Source: Acetobacter lovaniensis (GTDB lineage: Bacteria > Pseudomonadota > Alphaproteobacteria > Acetobacterales > Acetobacteraceae). From it: 64,000 nucleotides of DNA. Of this stretch, positions 37,282-47,232 are shown piece after piece (positions within the stretch are counted from its first letter, which is position 1; the number at the start of each line of letters is the position of its first letter). A program made the translations under genes and the position numbers. The stretch is from assembly GCF_014207635.1 (NCBI RefSeq), contig NZ_JACHIE010000002.1, positions 248,001 through 312,000 of the forward strand, given 5' to 3'. The notes under the pieces are model-generated. The model did no database searches. It saw only the letters and a list, made by a program, of their open reading frames with translations, and was not told where the DNA came from.

Positions 37282-37974
37282 ATGCCCAACAGCCAACTTT
37301 CCGGGCCTTTTATTCTCACCAAAGCCAGATTTTACGATAAGTTTGTGGAGCTCACCCACGACCATAACCAAAAATTCCGCACAATTATCCATAGCATCAA
37401 TCAGGAAGAACTGCTGGCCATAACCCTGCGTGCATTCAAAGGAGCACAGTTGCGGGTTGCCAGTATTCTCAGCGTTGCAAAACGCTTTGCCGACCTGAAC
37501 GGTACGATTCCGTTTGAAGTCAGCGCCAATCTTTATAAGAATTTTCTCAAGGCAACAGCGCGCGATACTGGCATTTATACAAAAATTACCTTTGCGGAAT
37601 ACCTGTATTATTCAATCCATTATGAACAATGCAAGGAAACCTATAACGCCGAAACACTTATTCCTACCATTTACAACCCGAGCCAGCCACTCGGACGGGT
37701 GATGGGTGGGCATATTGCGCTGGAAATTGTGCTGCTGAACGTCTGCCAGGCCAATGCCCGACGCCTGAACGAGACAGAATGGCTGGACACAACTCCGGAT
37801 ATGGACTGCCATACCCAGATCATGCACATCCTGCTCCGCCACCAGCTTCTGACCTTTGAAGATGTGCAGGAAGAGTTTGAGCGGATTATGCTATACGCAA
37901 CCGGATTTGTGCTTGATACCGTACGCACGCTCTCTTCCCGACATACCCCGCCTGCCTCCACGCCGGAGACCTGA
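37282..37974 (+). CDS. Hypothetical protein, 230 aa
   Basis: The protein is soluble, mainly helical by residue pattern, with no signal peptide. The N-terminal half (KFRTIIHSINQEELLAITLR) and the His-rich middle (MDCHTQIMHILLRHQLLTFE) give no family I can name. Codon use and the lack of competing frames support it as real. The start has only weak ribosome-binding sequence upstream. It stands alone, with 300 bases of AT-rich DNA before it, and converges on the small secreted protein gene. Confidence 0.65.
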   Translation: MPNSQLSGPFILTKARFYDKFVELTHDHNQKFRTIIHSINQEELLAITLRAFKGAQLRVASILSVAKRFADLNGTIPFEVSANLYKNFLKATARDTGIYTKITFAEYLYYSIHYEQCKETYNAETLIPTIYNPSQPLGRVMGGHIALEIVLLNVCQANARRLNETEWLDTTPDMDCHTQIMHILLRHQLLTFEDVQEEFERIMLYATGFVLDTVRTLSSRHTPPASTPET

Positions 37975-38061
37975 TGCAGGCAGGGCCACGCACAGGCATA
38001 CCCTGCCACACCATGCAGCGGCCCTGCCCCTAAAACCGGACAGGCAGGTCATCAAGCCCGA

Positions 38062-38457
38062 TTACAGGCGTTCTTCCCCCTGCTGGCTGGCGGGCTGCTG
38101 TGGCTGGGCGGAGCCAGGCTGGGCACTGGAGGGGGCCATTGTACTGCCCGGAGTGGTGGAATGCTCCACATCATAGGCTGTGGCTTTCTGCTCGTAGGTG
38201 CCTTTTGCGCCGGGATGTTCCTGATCGTACAGTTTGGCTTTATTCCGCGCTTCCTTACGATATTCATGCCGACGGTACATACCAGTGACACACCCGGCCG
38301 TAGCGCCCAGCATGGTATGGTTCGCCAGATGCCCGCCAACCGCACCTGCCGCGCCATATTTAAGGCACCCACCCGGTTCGGCCCGTACAACGGTTGCGCC
38401 CACTGTTGCCGCCATAAGGCTGGCCAGTCCCAGTGTCATCACGCGGTGCAGTCTCAT
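38062..38457 (-). CDS. Secreted glycine-zipper-like small protein
   Basis: A 131-aa protein with a signal peptide (MRLHRVMTLGLASLMAATVG ending near VVRAE). A Gly/Ala-rich segment KYGAAGAVGGHLANHTMLGA follows that resembles glycine-zipper envelope proteins. Next comes a basic stretch YRRHEYRKEARNKAKLYDQE and a low-complexity Ser/Pro/Gln tail. It is probably periplasmic or outer-membrane associated. Function unknown. Confidence 0.75.
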   Translation of the reverse strand: MRLHRVMTLGLASLMAATVGATVVRAEPGGCLKYGAAGAVGGHLANHTMLGATAGCVTGMYRRHEYRKEARNKAKLYDQEHPGAKGTYEQKATAYDVEHSTTPGSTMAPSSAQPGSAQPQQPASQQGEERL

Positions 38458-38709
38458 ACGCCTGTCTCTTTCCCATTCCCAAACTAGCCCTGAATTCAGA
38501 ACCTGTGTTTTTCATACCTGTATCTGGTGGCGGCATTATGGCTTTTAAAGAGCCATTTTTCCATTGGACGCGCTCCAGCCCCAAAGTCCGGCGAAACCCT
38601 TGTAACCGTCAGGCGGAAGCTCCCCCGCTCAGGTGATGTTTGCAGCGTTCTGCCCTCTGGGGCACAGTGCATACCCCGCTTTTCAGCCTGAGCACACAGC
38701 AAGCCCCGC

Positions 38710-39384
38710 ATGCCAGACGTCCCCGCCACCCCCGTAGCTGTATCCGCCCGCCGCATTCTGGTGCTTGGCATTCTGGCAGGGCACATAGATGCGCTCAGCT
38801 TTGCCCATCTGGGTGGCCTGTTCGCCTCGGCCATGACTGGCAACACCACGCATCTTTCCGCAGCACTTGCCCATGCCAACTGGCACTACGCCGTGCTGCT
38901 CGCCTGTATACTGGCCGTTTTTTTTGGCGCGGGCTTTCTGGCCAGTCTTGTGCGCCTGCTGTGGGGGGCCGCCAGTGGCGTAGGACTTATGGCGCTTTTG
39001 CTGCTGGCTGTGCAGGCGGCACAGTTTGGGGCACATGCGCGGCTGAGCGAACTTGTACTGCTCCCCACCCTTATGGCTGTTCAGGGCGAGAGCATTGCCC
39101 GCTTTTCCGGCAATGCAATCCAGACCGTGGTCATCACCAGCAACATACTCAAATGCGCATCAGCTCTGGCCAGCACTCTGGCCATGCGCTGCGGGACCAG
39201 TCGGGGACCGGCATTGCCTGCGGGGGCCATTCTGCTGCCCGGTCTTTCCTGGGTCGGATTTGCCAGCGGGGCCATGCTTGGCGCACTGGCATTGCTATGG
39301 CATGCCCCCCTGCCTTTTTTGTGGCCCCTGCCATGGCTTGCCATTCTGTATGGTGATATTGCCTCTGCAAAACCGGATAGCTGA
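38710..39384 (+). CDS. YoaK/DUF1275 family membrane protein
   Basis: A 224-aa inner-membrane protein with six hydrophobic segments. The opening RILVLGILAGHIDALSFAHL followed by GLFASAMTGNTTHLSAALA is the DUF1275 signature (the G.D...F..LGG.F.s..TGN pattern). Family members are of unknown transport or signalling function. It stands alone; the following 580 bases hold no clear gene. Confidence 0.88.
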   Translation: MPDVPATPVAVSARRILVLGILAGHIDALSFAHLGGLFASAMTGNTTHLSAALAHANWHYAVLLACILAVFFGAGFLASLVRLLWGAASGVGLMALLLLAVQAAQFGAHARLSELVLLPTLMAVQGESIARFSGNAIQTVVITSNILKCASALASTLAMRCGTSRGPALPAGAILLPGLSWVGFASGAMLGALALLWHAPLPFLWPLPWLAILYGDIASAKPDS

Positions 39385-39968
39385 AGCATAAACCTGCCCG
39401 CTACCGGCGATTCGGCGTCCCCTGCCGACACACTGCACAACCTGAACCAGACGCCCCTTGTCTAGGACGAGCCCCCCTGTGTTGCGTCCTCCCGGCTCAT
39501 GGATGACAGGATAACAGGCATGCATTCCTGCGGTAACAACGCCCCGAGGGATGACAGCGTTGGTGTGCGCATCCCCCTTATCATGAGAGGGGTCTGAACA
39601 CCCCAGACCTTCCGCGCGCCAAGATGTCGGGGACGACTTCTGGTCCGGCTTGCGCCTGCCATGCGCTTGATATTGACGGTTTTACCCATCCCCTGCATCG
39701 CACGGGCTTCACCACGCCTGAGGTGCGGATGGCCCGCACTCACGGCCCGAATCTCCTGTTCCGCCCCCACCCTCCCAGTACCCCGGCAGGCAGGCCCCGC
39801 CCGAAAATGCCACAACGCCATGCGACAGATAGCAGTTGACCCCCAAAACCAAAGGAGTAGTGTGACGCTGTCAGATTTGTGAATGAATCCGGCAGGTTCT
39901 GCACAGTAGGCATTCCGCGCCAGAACACCAGCAGCTCCTGCCTTACAGGCTACAAAAGGGTTTTTGGA
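39385..39968. other. Long non-coding or unassigned stretch
   Basis: Nearly 600 bases without a supported protein gene. Open frames exist on both strands but have poor codon character and no family match. A short hairpin (arms GGTCTG and CAGACC) lies at about 39590-39608. The composition is GC-rich and structured enough that an RNA gene or decayed gene is possible, but I cannot identify one. Confidence 0.4.
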
Positions 39969-40145
39969 ATGGGCATTTATCTGTGCGTAACACTTCTGGG
40001 TCTTGACCTGATCGCTTACCTGCTCGGCGGTAACACCGCTGTCATCGGCGTTGCGCTCGTGGCGTTCCTGGTGCCGGTTGTCATTATGAGCAGCTACACG
40101 CTGACCCACATTGAAAAAGACGGCACTCCGAGCGCTCATCACTGA
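39969..40145 (+). CDS. Small membrane protein, 58 aa
   Basis: From the ATG at 39969 the frame reads MGIYLCVTLLGLDLIAYLLG then VIGVALVAFLVPVVIMSSYT and a short polar tail: two hydrophobic helices, the second of about 20 residues. An upstream extension to 39879 is possible but lacks the same character. A strong terminator follows 20 bases after the stop, which supports a real transcript. Function unknown. Confidence 0.6.
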   Translation: MGIYLCVTLLGLDLIAYLLGGNTAVIGVALVAFLVPVVIMSSYTLTHIEKDGTPSAHH

Positions 40146-40164
40146 GCTTTGGTGGATTATCCGT

Positions 40165-40205
40165 TAAAAAAAACCGCCAGCCTGAACGGTCTGGCGGTTT
40201 TTTTG
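40165..40205. terminator. Bidirectional rho-independent terminator
   Basis: A stem with arms ACCGCCAG and CTGGCGGT and a 10-base loop is flanked by an A-run on the left and a T-run on the right. It can therefore stop the small membrane protein transcript on the plus strand and the yggT transcript on the minus strand. Confidence 0.92.
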
Positions 40206-40216
40206 TATCCACTCGC

Positions 40217-40519
40217 CTAGTGCATGATCAGTGCGCTGAACACATCGGCCAGCAAGGGCTGAATAACGTACTGAATACCCAGCAGCACCACCATGGGGCT
40301 AAAATCGATCCCGCCCGGTGTTGGCAGCACCCGTCGGACGGGAGCCAGAACCGGCTCGGTCAACCGTTCCAGGAACATGCCAATCTTCCAGACAAGCTGG
40401 TTGCGGCTGTCCAGTATGCCAAACGCATACAGATTGACAAAAATACAGGATATAAGGAGAATCCAGCAATAAATCTCCAGTATCCGCGTCAGCACCATGA
40501 AGAGCGAAAACACAAACAC
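40217..40519 (-). CDS. YggT family membrane protein
   Basis: A 100-aa inner-membrane protein with two hydrophobic helices (LEIYCWILLISCIFVNLYAF and MVVLLGIQYVIQPLLADVF). Between them is the typical linker LTEPVLAPVRRVLPTPGGID, which identifies the YggT family, implicated elsewhere in cation homeostasis and osmotic stress or in division. It lies alone between the bidirectional terminator and the tRNA-Ala gene on the other strand. Confidence 0.93.
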   Translation of the reverse strand: MFVFSLFMVLTRILEIYCWILLISCIFVNLYAFGILDSRNQLVWKIGMFLERLTEPVLAPVRRVLPTPGGIDFSPMVVLLGIQYVIQPLLADVFSALIMH

Positions 40520-40640
40520 GATATAAAACCAGCTCCTTAAGATTGCAGGCCCGGCAGGGGTACCCTGTGGTTATAGCCCCTACAATACAACTTGACAGAA
40601 AAATCGTAAGCCCTGTAAACCACTGCCTGACAGATCAGGC

Positions 40641-40716
40641 GGGGCTGTAGCTCAGATGGGAGAGCGCCTCGTTCGCAATGAGGAGGTCAGGGGTTCGATC
40701 CCCCTCAGCTCCACCA
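40641..40716 (+). tRNA. tRNA-Ala (anticodon CGC)
   Basis: A complete 76-base cloverleaf. The acceptor stem GGGGCTG pairs with CAGCTCC and contains the G3-U70 wobble that marks alanine. The anticodon loop is TTCGCAA with anticodon CGC, the T-arm is GGGTTCGATCCCC-like, and CCA is encoded at the 3' end. Downstream I saw no integrase or repeated 3' end within the window. Confidence 0.96.
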
Positions 40717-40839
40717 ACCGCCTGAACATACTGTTGTTTTCCTCAAAAATCTTTGCTTGTTGTACATTCCCGGCTCCCGTGTTGAGACGAAGGGCGCGGC
40801 CATCGACATCATGTGGCGATCACACGCTTCCCTGGCGCA

Positions 40840-41229
40840 TTAACCTGCCGTCAGCGCGCCCGGCTCCACAGGGCTTTCCATGCCAATGCTGCGCACACCC
40901 GCAGTTGTCGCCGTGCCTAGCAGAGCGCTTTTCAGGCTTTCCACGGCATCCCTGACGAGTTGCACAACCGCATCCCGGCCCTGATACCCCCCAAGCTCAA
41001 GTGCATTCTGGTACAAGCTCCAGACCGTGGACCAGATAATGCCCGGTGTAAGGTAGAGTGACCATTCATTATCCGCAGGCAATGCGCTTTTGATCTCCTG
41101 CAGAATCTGCGCGATTTCTTTCAGATCGAAGGAAATCGCCGTATCTTCACAGGCCTTGTTTTCAACATCCGCGGCAAGACGTGCCAGCTTCCACAAAAGT
41201 GCATCCGGTGTGCCGGGGGTGGTGTTCAT
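40840..41229 (-). CDS. Hypothetical protein, 129 aa
   Basis: The ATG at 41229 (MNTTPGTPDALLWKLARLAA) has AGGAGGG a suitable distance upstream, so I prefer it to the open frame reaching 41304. The protein is acidic and helical, with LKEIAQILQEIKSALPADNE and VQLVRDAVESLKSALLGTAT, and has no signal peptide or membrane helix. I do not recognise the family. It is divergent from the aldehyde dehydrogenase operon by about 270 bases. Confidence 0.7.
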   Translation of the reverse strand: MNTTPGTPDALLWKLARLAADVENKACEDTAISFDLKEIAQILQEIKSALPADNEWSLYLTPGIIWSTVWSLYQNALELGGYQGRDAVVQLVRDAVESLKSALLGTATTAGVRSIGMESPVEPGALTAG

Positions 41230-41498
41230 GGGGAATCGCCCTCCTGATTGCTGTCTATTCGCACATGATGAACGCAGGAACAGGCTTGTAGCAACACACC
41301 ACATCCCGGCGTGGTGGTCTTTCCCGCACGCTGCAAGGCGCTCTCATCCCTGCATCGGGTCTGCGCGGAGATGCTAATATATTCTTTTGTATACAGATAA
41401 CTTTTCAAAAAAACCGAACACATTCTTCATCCCTCCCATTTCGGAAACAAACCAGTTCCATTACATTACAAGACCCAGACCCACCCCAAGGAGCGACC

Positions 41499-41960
41499 AT
41501 GCTGAGCCTGAACATAAACGGACAATCCCATCAGGTGGATGTCGATCCAGACACCCCCCTCCTGTGGGTTCTGCGCGATGTTCTGGGCATGAACGCCACC
41601 AAGTTCGGCTGCGGCATAGCCCAGTGCGGTGCCTGCACCGTGCATATGGATGGCCGGGCCGTGCGGGCGTGTAACCTGCCGGTGGGGCTGATCGGGGAGC
41701 AGCACATCAGCACGCTGGAAGGGCTGAACCCCGCAGACCCCGTAACCAAAGCCGTGCAGGATGCATGGGTGGCTCTGGATGTGGTACAGTGCGGTTACTG
41801 CCAGCCGGGGCAGATCATGGCGGCCATTGCACTCCTGCGTGCAGTCCCTCACCCCACGGATGAGCAGATAGACAGCGCCATGTCGGCCAATCTGTGCCGT
41901 TGCGGCACGTATGTGCGTATTCGCGCAGCCATTCACCATGCGGCGGGAGCACTGGCATGA
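41499..41960 (+). CDS. [2Fe-2S] subunit of a membrane-type molybdenum aldehyde dehydrogenase (AldS/IorA-like)
   Basis: This 153-aa electron-transfer subunit has four Cys ligands of a plant-type [2Fe-2S] cluster in [18 protein letters not shown] (about residues 40-57). The second cluster is in [16 protein letters not shown] and [15 protein letters not shown]. It is the first of three overlapping genes (small, large, cytochrome). In acetic acid bacteria such AldSLC sets oxidise aldehydes, chiefly acetaldehyde, at the outer face of the inner membrane. Isoquinoline 1-oxidoreductase uses the same architecture, so the substrate is inferred from the organism type. Confidence 0.9.
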   Translation: MLSLNINGQSHQVDVDPDTPLLWVLRDVLGMNATKFGCGIAQCGACTVHMDGRAVRACNLPVGLIGEQHISTLEGLNPADPVTKAVQDAWVALDVVQCGYCQPGQIMAAIALLRAVPHPTDEQIDSAMSANLCRCGTYVRIRAAIHHAAGALA

Positions 41961-44167
41961 GCACACCAGCACCACGCCCCACACTGGCCAGCCGCAGGCA
42001 GATGCTGGGGGCCGGGGGCGCCCTTCTGCTGGCTACGTTCTGGCCCACGCCACGCCAGAGCCGGGCGCAGGGCGCGTCCGTGCCCGCAGGCATGGCCCCC
42101 GAACAGGGTCTGCTGGTAGAAAACGCACAGGGAGCCTTTGCCCCCAACGCCTATATCCGCATAGCAACGGACAACCGCATCACCCTTATTCTGCCCAATG
42201 TGGAAATGGGACAGGGCATTTACACATCCTCCGTCATGCTGATTGCCGAAGAACTGGGCATAGACATGGCGCAGGTGGAAATTGAAGCCGCTCCCCCCGG
42301 TGGCGGGGCCGAAATTACGGGCGGCTCCACCTCGGTCATGACCGAGTGGCTCCCGCTCCGGCAGGCCGGAGCCGCGGCGCGCAGCATGCTGGTACAGGCC
42401 GCAGCCACCCACTGGCAGGTGCCGGTGGCGGAGTGCACAACCCGCTCGGCCACAATTATCCACGTGCCTACAGGGCGTTCCCTGCCCTTTGGTGCGGTTG
42501 CCGCTCAGGCAGCCACGCTGCCCGTGCCACAAAAAACCACACTCAAGGACCCTGCCACCTACACCCTTCTGGGCAGGCCCCAGCACCGCATAGATAGCGC
42601 GGTCAAGGTGCAGGGCCACGCCATTTTTGGCATGGACGTACAGGTGCCGGGGCAAAAAATCGGCACCGTGGCCGCCTGCCCGGTGGTCGGTGGCACGCTT
42701 GCGGGCATGAACAAGGCCGCAGCCCTTGCCATACGGGGTGTACAGGCCGTGCTGGTCAACACGACCAACACCACCGTGTGCGTTGTAGCCGACCATTACT
42801 GGGCTGCGCGCAAGGGCCTGCGCGCGCTCAAGCCCCAATGGCACGATGGCCCCAACGCCCATGTGACGACCCAGACCATCTATGACCAGTTGCATGATGG
42901 CCTGAATGGCCCCGCCATTGTGGCCAACACAAAGGGCGATGCCCCAGCCGTTATTGCCCACGCAGCGGCCACGCATACCGCCACCTACCAGCAGCCCCTG
43001 CTGGCCCATGCCACCATGGAACCCATAAACTGCACCGCCCATGTACGCCCCGATGGATGCGACATATGGACCGGCACACAAATTGCCGACCGCGCGCGCG
43101 ACACGGCGATAGAACTGACCGGCCTGCCCAAAGACAAGGTTCATGTGCACTGCCAGTATATTGGCGGGGGTTTTGGCCGCAGGCTGGAGCATGAATACGT
43201 TACCCAGTGCGTAGAGTTCGCCCGGCAGGTGCCCTACCCTCTCAAGATCATATGGAGCCGCGAGGAGGACCTGACGCACGACCGCTACCGCCCCGCCTAC
43301 GTGGACCAGATGACCGCCGCACTGGACAGCAAGGGCTTTATAACCGCGCTGACCCACCGCATTGTCGGCCCCGCCGTGGTTGCCCGCTGGGACCCGCCGG
43401 AACTGACCAAGGACGGGTATGACGAAGATCTTTCCGTCGCTACCGTTATTACGCCTTACACCTACCCCGCCTACCGGCTGGAATTTGCCCGGCGTGAAGC
43501 CCCCGGCGTTGTTACCGCATGGTGGCGCGGTGTAGGCGGCACACGCGGCCTGTTTGTGGTGGAAGGTTTTATTGACGAGCTGGCCCACCGCGCAGGCGCG
43601 GACCCCGTAGCCTACCGGCGCGCCATGCTGGCCCAGAACCCCCGCGCTCTGGCCGTGCTGGACAAGGCCGCACAGGCCGCAGGCTGGAACACCCCCCTGC
43701 CACCGGGCCGCGCACGCGGTGTGGCCGTGCAGTTTGCCTTTGGCTCCTACATGGCCAGCATTGCAGAGGTGGAAATGCCCGAGCCCGATAACGTGATTAT
43801 CCACCGCGTAACCGCAGTGGTGGATTGCGGGCGGGTACTCAACCCCGATCAGGTCATCTCGCAGATCGAAGGGGGGCTGATCTTTGGCTTTAGCGCGGCC
43901 CTTTATAACGAAATCACGCTCGAAGGGGGCCGTGTGCAGCAAAGCAACTTCAACACATGGCGCGTCATGCGCATGAACGAAGCGCCTTGCAAAATTGATG
44001 TCCTGCTCATGCCCAGCACGGAAGACCCCGGCGGCATTGGCGAGGTTGGCACCGCAGCCGCAGCCCCCGTTCTGGCCAACGCCATGGCAGCGGCACAGGG
44101 GCGGCGCTACCGCACATTACCACTCCTTTCCCCCCGCAATGGGGCAGACCACAAGGAGCAGGGCTGA
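41957..44167 (+). CDS. Molybdopterin-binding large subunit of the aldehyde dehydrogenase (AldL/IorB-like)
   Basis: The catalytic subunit, 736 aa, starts at the ATG overlapping the upstream stop (ATGA). It has a Tat-type signal with [15 protein letters not shown], indicating export of the folded cofactor protein. Molybdopterin-contact blocks are [33 protein letters not shown] and the catalytic Glu region [19 protein letters not shown] second copy of the hotdog-like N-terminal domain ([20 protein letters not shown]) is typical of the isoquinoline 1-oxidoreductase beta subfamily. It is predicted to face the periplasm with the cytochrome subunit. Confidence 0.92.
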   Translation: MSTPAPRPTLASRRQMLGAGGALLLATFWPTPRQSRAQGASVPAGMAPEQGLLVENAQGAFAPNAYIRIATDNRITLILPNVEMGQGIYTSSVMLIAEELGIDMAQVEIEAAPPGGGAEITGGSTSVMTEWLPLRQAGAAARSMLVQAAATHWQVPVAECTTRSATIIHVPTGRSLPFGAVAAQAATLPVPQKTTLKDPATYTLLGRPQHRIDSAVKVQGHAIFGMDVQVPGQKIGTVAACPVVGGTLAGMNKAAALAIRGVQAVLVNTTNTTVCVVADHYWAARKGLRALKPQWHDGPNAHVTTQTIYDQLHDGLNGPAIVANTKGDAPAVIAHAAATHTATYQQPLLAHATMEPINCTAHVRPDGCDIWTGTQIADRARDTAIELTGLPKDKVHVHCQYIGGGFGRRLEHEYVTQCVEFARQVPYPLKIIWSREEDLTHDRYRPAYVDQMTAALDSKGFITALTHRIVGPAVVARWDPPELTKDGYDEDLSVATVITPYTYPAYRLEFARREAPGVVTAWWRGVGGTRGLFVVEGFIDELAHRAGADPVAYRRAMLAQNPRALAVLDKAAQAAGWNTPLPPGRARGVAVQFAFGSYMASIAEVEMPEPDNVIIHRVTAVVDCGRVLNPDQVISQIEGGLIFGFSAALYNEITLEGGRVQQSNFNTWRVMRMNEAPCKIDVLLMPSTEDPGGIGEVGTAAAAPVLANAMAAAQGRRYRTLPLLSPRNGADHKEQG

Positions 44168-45477
44168 TGCGTAACCCCATGTCCTTCCCCTTTATTTCCA
44201 CCTGTGTGCAGGGCACACGGGTAAAGTTCTCCCGGGTGGGTGGCGTCCTGTCTGGCGTGGTCCTTGGCGGGGCAGCCCTGCTGGCCACCACAGCACATGC
44301 CCATGCAGCGGCCTCTGCCCCCAGTGTGGAAAACGGACGCTATCTGGCCCGCGCGGCCGACTGCGAGGTCTGCCACACAGCCGAAGGCGGAACACCCTAT
44401 GCAGGCGGGCGGGCCTTCAGCCTGCCGGGGGTGGGGGTTATGTACGCCCCCAACATTACGCCGGACAAAACCGCAGGTATTGGCGCATGGACCGACCAGC
44501 AGTTTGTAGATGCCGTGCGCAAAGGTATATCCCCCCACTGGAAGCACCTTTACCCCGCCATGCCCTACCCTGCCTATGCCCGCATGAGCGACGCAGAAGT
44601 GCGGGACATACGCGCCTATCTGGCGACCCTTCCACCATCTGCGCAGAAAACACCTGAAAACTCGGTCAAATTTCCGTTCTCCATCCGCGGCCTCATGGTT
44701 TTCTGGAACATGCTCAACGGCCCTGCCGCCAGCTATGCCGATGACCCGGACAAACCAGCGGAATGGAACCGTGGCCGCTATCTGGTGGAAGGTCCGGGCC
44801 ATTGTGCGGACTGTCACTCCCCGCGCACACGAACCTTCGGGCTTGATAACAGCCGCGCACTGGGCGGCAATGTGGTCAATGGCTGGCGTGCATATAACCT
44901 GACATCGGACAAACAGAGCGGGCTTGGCGCGTGGAGTGATGAGGCCCTCGCCCAGTACCTTTCCACCGGCCATGCCGATGGCCATGGCACAGCGGCAGGA
45001 GACATGGCCGATGTTATTGGCCATAGCCTGCGCTACCTGAGCGCACCCGACATCCATGCCATGGTTGTGTATTTGCGCAGCATTGCCCCCCTGCACACGG
45101 CGGAAGATACGGTGGACGCCCGAACCCCCGCAGCGGGTGATGCCAGCCTGCCCCAGAGCACACGCGGCGCACGCCTGTATGCATCTGCCTGTGCCGGGTG
45201 CCACATGCCCGATGGCACGGGCCGCCAGTCCAGCTTTGGCACCATTACAGGCGCGCGCTCCCTTGGGGCGGATAATGGGCGCAACCTTGTGCAACTGCTG
45301 GTGCAGGGGAGCGGCATGCAAACCACGACAGGTGTGCAGATCATGCCGCATTTTGCCGGTGGCGGGCTGAGCGAGCGGGACCTGGCCGACATTGCCAGTT
45401 TTGTCATGACCCACTTTACCACAGCCACCCCGCACAACATGGAACAGGCAGTGCATGATGCCAGACAGGCTGAATAA
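44167..45477 (+). CDS. Triheme cytochrome c subunit of the aldehyde dehydrogenase
   Basis: This 436-aa membrane-associated cytochrome c has three CXXCH heme sites: CEVCH (about residue 69), CADCH (about 217) and CAGCH (about 344), each with an expected downstream Met ligand. The N-terminus is a long signal peptide ending around TTAHAHA. It takes electrons from the Fe-S subunit and reduces ubiquinone in the membrane. Its ATG overlaps the large-subunit stop by one base (TGATG). A strong terminator follows, closing the three-gene operon. Confidence 0.93.
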   Translation: MRNPMSFPFISTCVQGTRVKFSRVGGVLSGVVLGGAALLATTAHAHAAASAPSVENGRYLARAADCEVCHTAEGGTPYAGGRAFSLPGVGVMYAPNITPDKTAGIGAWTDQQFVDAVRKGISPHWKHLYPAMPYPAYARMSDAEVRDIRAYLATLPPSAQKTPENSVKFPFSIRGLMVFWNMLNGPAASYADDPDKPAEWNRGRYLVEGPGHCADCHSPRTRTFGLDNSRALGGNVVNGWRAYNLTSDKQSGLGAWSDEALAQYLSTGHADGHGTAAGDMADVIGHSLRYLSAPDIHAMVVYLRSIAPLHTAEDTVDARTPAAGDASLPQSTRGARLYASACAGCHMPDGTGRQSSFGTITGARSLGADNGRNLVQLLVQGSGMQTTTGVQIMPHFAGGGLSERDLADIASFVMTHFTTATPHNMEQAVHDARQAE

Positions 45478-45530
45478 ACCCACATCTCCATAAAATATCC
45501 TGACAGAACAGGGTTTATACGAAAAAGACA

Positions 45531-45570
45531 AAAGGCTGCGGAACGTTCTGGTTCCGCAGCCTTTGCTTTA
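45531..45570 (+). terminator. Rho-independent terminator after the aldehyde dehydrogenase operon
   Basis: A 14-bp stem (AAAGGCTGCGGAAC and GTTCCGCAGCCTTT) with a 6-base loop, followed by a short T-containing tract. It lies about 50 bases after the cytochrome gene stop. Confidence 0.85.
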
Positions 45571-45775
45571 ACACCCGCTCCGCAGATGGGCTTTTAGTCC
45601 ATGCGCCCCTCTTCCACCCCGCCTAAACCACCACTCCCCTATCCGCGGCTGGCAGGACCACCAGAACGCCAGAACCAGAGCACTGGAAAGAGAGTTCGTC
45701 TACCAGACAGGATTTCGAAAAGACCTTTCCTCACGGACATACGGCAAAGCTACAAGGGCTGTTTTGTTACATCCT

Positions 45776-46939
45776 CTAGCCATCACACATTGGTGGACCC
45801 TGTGTTTTCTGGGTTGACCCGATGACGGAGAGCGTCCCGACATAGGTTGCAAGCTGGCTCTGACTATTGACATTCAGTTTACGGAATATCTCCTTGAGCT
45901 TGGTTCTTGCATATTGTTCCGATATTCCGGTTAATTCCGCCGCCGTTTTGGGAGGAGTACCCGTACCAACATATCCGGCAAAACGTGCTTCTGATCGTGT
46001 AAGATTACAATTAAGCAGTGCCTGAGAGACATCGAAGGCAACCTCACCGGGCTTGCACGCCAGAAGAAGAAGGGCAGACTGCCTGTTCAAGGCTGATCCC
46101 TTTGTATCTATTTTTGGCAGCCTTATAATTTTTACAATAATTTTTTTATTTGCCGTGCAGTTTACAGAGACAGTTTTGTCTATTTGCATATTGCTGTCGA
46201 TGGAAAGAACATAATCGATAAGTGAAGACATTTGCTGCTTGTTTTCACGGTTGGTGAAAGAGAGCTTTCCGTCTTTATAAGCAAATGCCTCACCAATCAG
46301 GGCTTTGCACTTCTCGTTCATCATGACAACAGTAGCGTCGTTCCCCAGCAACGCGGCCGCACACGTCATATTGTGACATAATCCTGAAAAACCATCACGC
46401 ATGAGATGATATTTTCTATTTCCGATTGAAAATGCAAGTGATCGGCAGATATGTCTGGAAATGATCTTACGAATCTCGCGCTCCTGTGGCGTTTCGTTCC
46501 GTTTTCCATAATAGCGTTGTACGGTTATTTTGGCGTTAACCAGAACAGGGTCTTTATGGATAAATGCGCTGGTGCGACCCCACTCATATTTTTTCAGGAA
46601 CTCCTGATAATAAACGTCATGCGCGATCTCATGATCACTTAGAAAATCCACATCGGAAAAATCACCAATCAGATTTGTTTTATCTTCATAAAATCTATTA
46701 TAGGGGCTGAGTTTATAATACGGGGATTCAATATGGAAATAGTCATTGAATACTGCATCATGCTCATCTTTATTGAGCGAGCTTAACGGCAGGCTTTCTG
46801 TTTCAGGCTCAAGAGGCACAATGGCAGTTGATGCAACATCCATGATCCTGGCAAACTCTTTCAGAACTTCTGGCCACATATTTTCATCAGTGGCGCAATA
46901 ATAAATTCTTTCTATAAGAGCATTGATTTTATGAAACAT
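45776..46939 (-). CDS. LuxR-family transcriptional regulator with large N-terminal sensor region
   Basis: This 387-aa protein has a C-terminal LuxR-type helix-turn-helix at about residues 315-370 (NLTRSEARFAGYVGTG, TAAELTGISEQYARTKLKEI, LNVNSQSQLATYVG). The roughly 310-residue N-terminal part is acidic and does not look like a classical acyl-homoserine-lactone domain. Such regulators usually stand beside their target. Here the 600-base spacer to the divergent autotransporter holds two similar palindromes, so the adhesin is the likely target (inference). The gene is AT-richer than the aldehyde dehydrogenase operon before it. Confidence 0.85.
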   Translation of the reverse strand: MFHKINALIERIYYCATDENMWPEVLKEFARIMDVASTAIVPLEPETESLPLSSLNKDEHDAVFNDYFHIESPYYKLSPYNRFYEDKTNLIGDFSDVDFLSDHEIAHDVYYQEFLKKYEWGRTSAFIHKDPVLVNAKITVQRYYGKRNETPQEREIRKIISRHICRSLAFSIGNRKYHLMRDGFSGLCHNMTCAAALLGNDATVVMMNEKCKALIGEAFAYKDGKLSFTNRENKQQMSSLIDYVLSIDSNMQIDKTVSVNCTANKKIIVKIIRLPKIDTKGSALNRQSALLLLACKPGEVAFDVSQALLNCNLTRSEARFAGYVGTGTPPKTAAELTGISEQYARTKLKEIFRKLNVNSQSQLATYVGTLSVIGSTQKTQGPPMCDG

Positions 46940-47069
46940 GATTTAACTACTTTCCCTGCCAAATATAGAGCGACAGGTTCCTATGGTAGTTGACGGCAGA
47001 CTCACCTCACCAATACGGACGATTTATTATTACAGGCAGTTCATTAGCATGAAGTCATACGGCATACAG

Positions 47070-47085
47070 CCTCCCATATGGGAGG
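47070..47085. promoter_or_regulatory. Perfect 16-bp palindrome, candidate operator
   Basis: CCTCCCATATGGGAGG is a perfect palindrome centred on CATATG. A near copy lies 78 bases further on. It sits 131 bases upstream of the LuxR-type regulator gene and about 480 bases upstream of the autotransporter, a fitting place for a binding site of that regulator. Confidence 0.55.
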
Positions 47086-47147
47086 GGTAATCTCATAAAA
47101 TAGCTGTATATATCGTGTAACTTGGAATTTTAAATTTTTATTCATCA

Positions 47148-47162
47148 CCTCCCATATGGGGG
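47148..47162. promoter_or_regulatory. Second copy of the CATATG-centred palindrome
   Basis: CCTCCCATATGGGGG repeats the first palindrome with one mismatch in the right arm. Centre-to-centre distance from the first copy is 78 bases. Two spaced copies in one spacer favour a cooperative operator over chance. Confidence 0.5.
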
Positions 47163-47232
47163 CTTAGGTCTGACGTTCATCCATGCAATGCAGCACGCCA
47201 CATAACTTCATCTGGATGAAGGAGGTGGAAAA

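Noticed and set aside
39462-40142. 226-codon minus-strand frame across the unassigned region and the small membrane protein
   Set aside because: Its residue composition looks non-coding and it opposes a better small membrane protein frame backed by a terminator.
40641-40716. tRNA-Ala as an attachment site of an integrated element
   Set aside because: No integrase gene and no second copy of the tRNA 3' end was seen nearby.
41933-43942. 669-codon open frame antisense to the molybdenum aldehyde dehydrogenase large subunit
   Set aside because: The plus-strand gene has clear family motifs throughout. The antisense frame is rich in Gly, His and Cys without domains, as expected for a shadow in GC-rich coding DNA.
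44107-45531. 474-codon frame antisense to the triheme cytochrome c gene
   Set aside because: It mirrors the cytochrome gene, which has three heme motifs, and shows no domain of its own.
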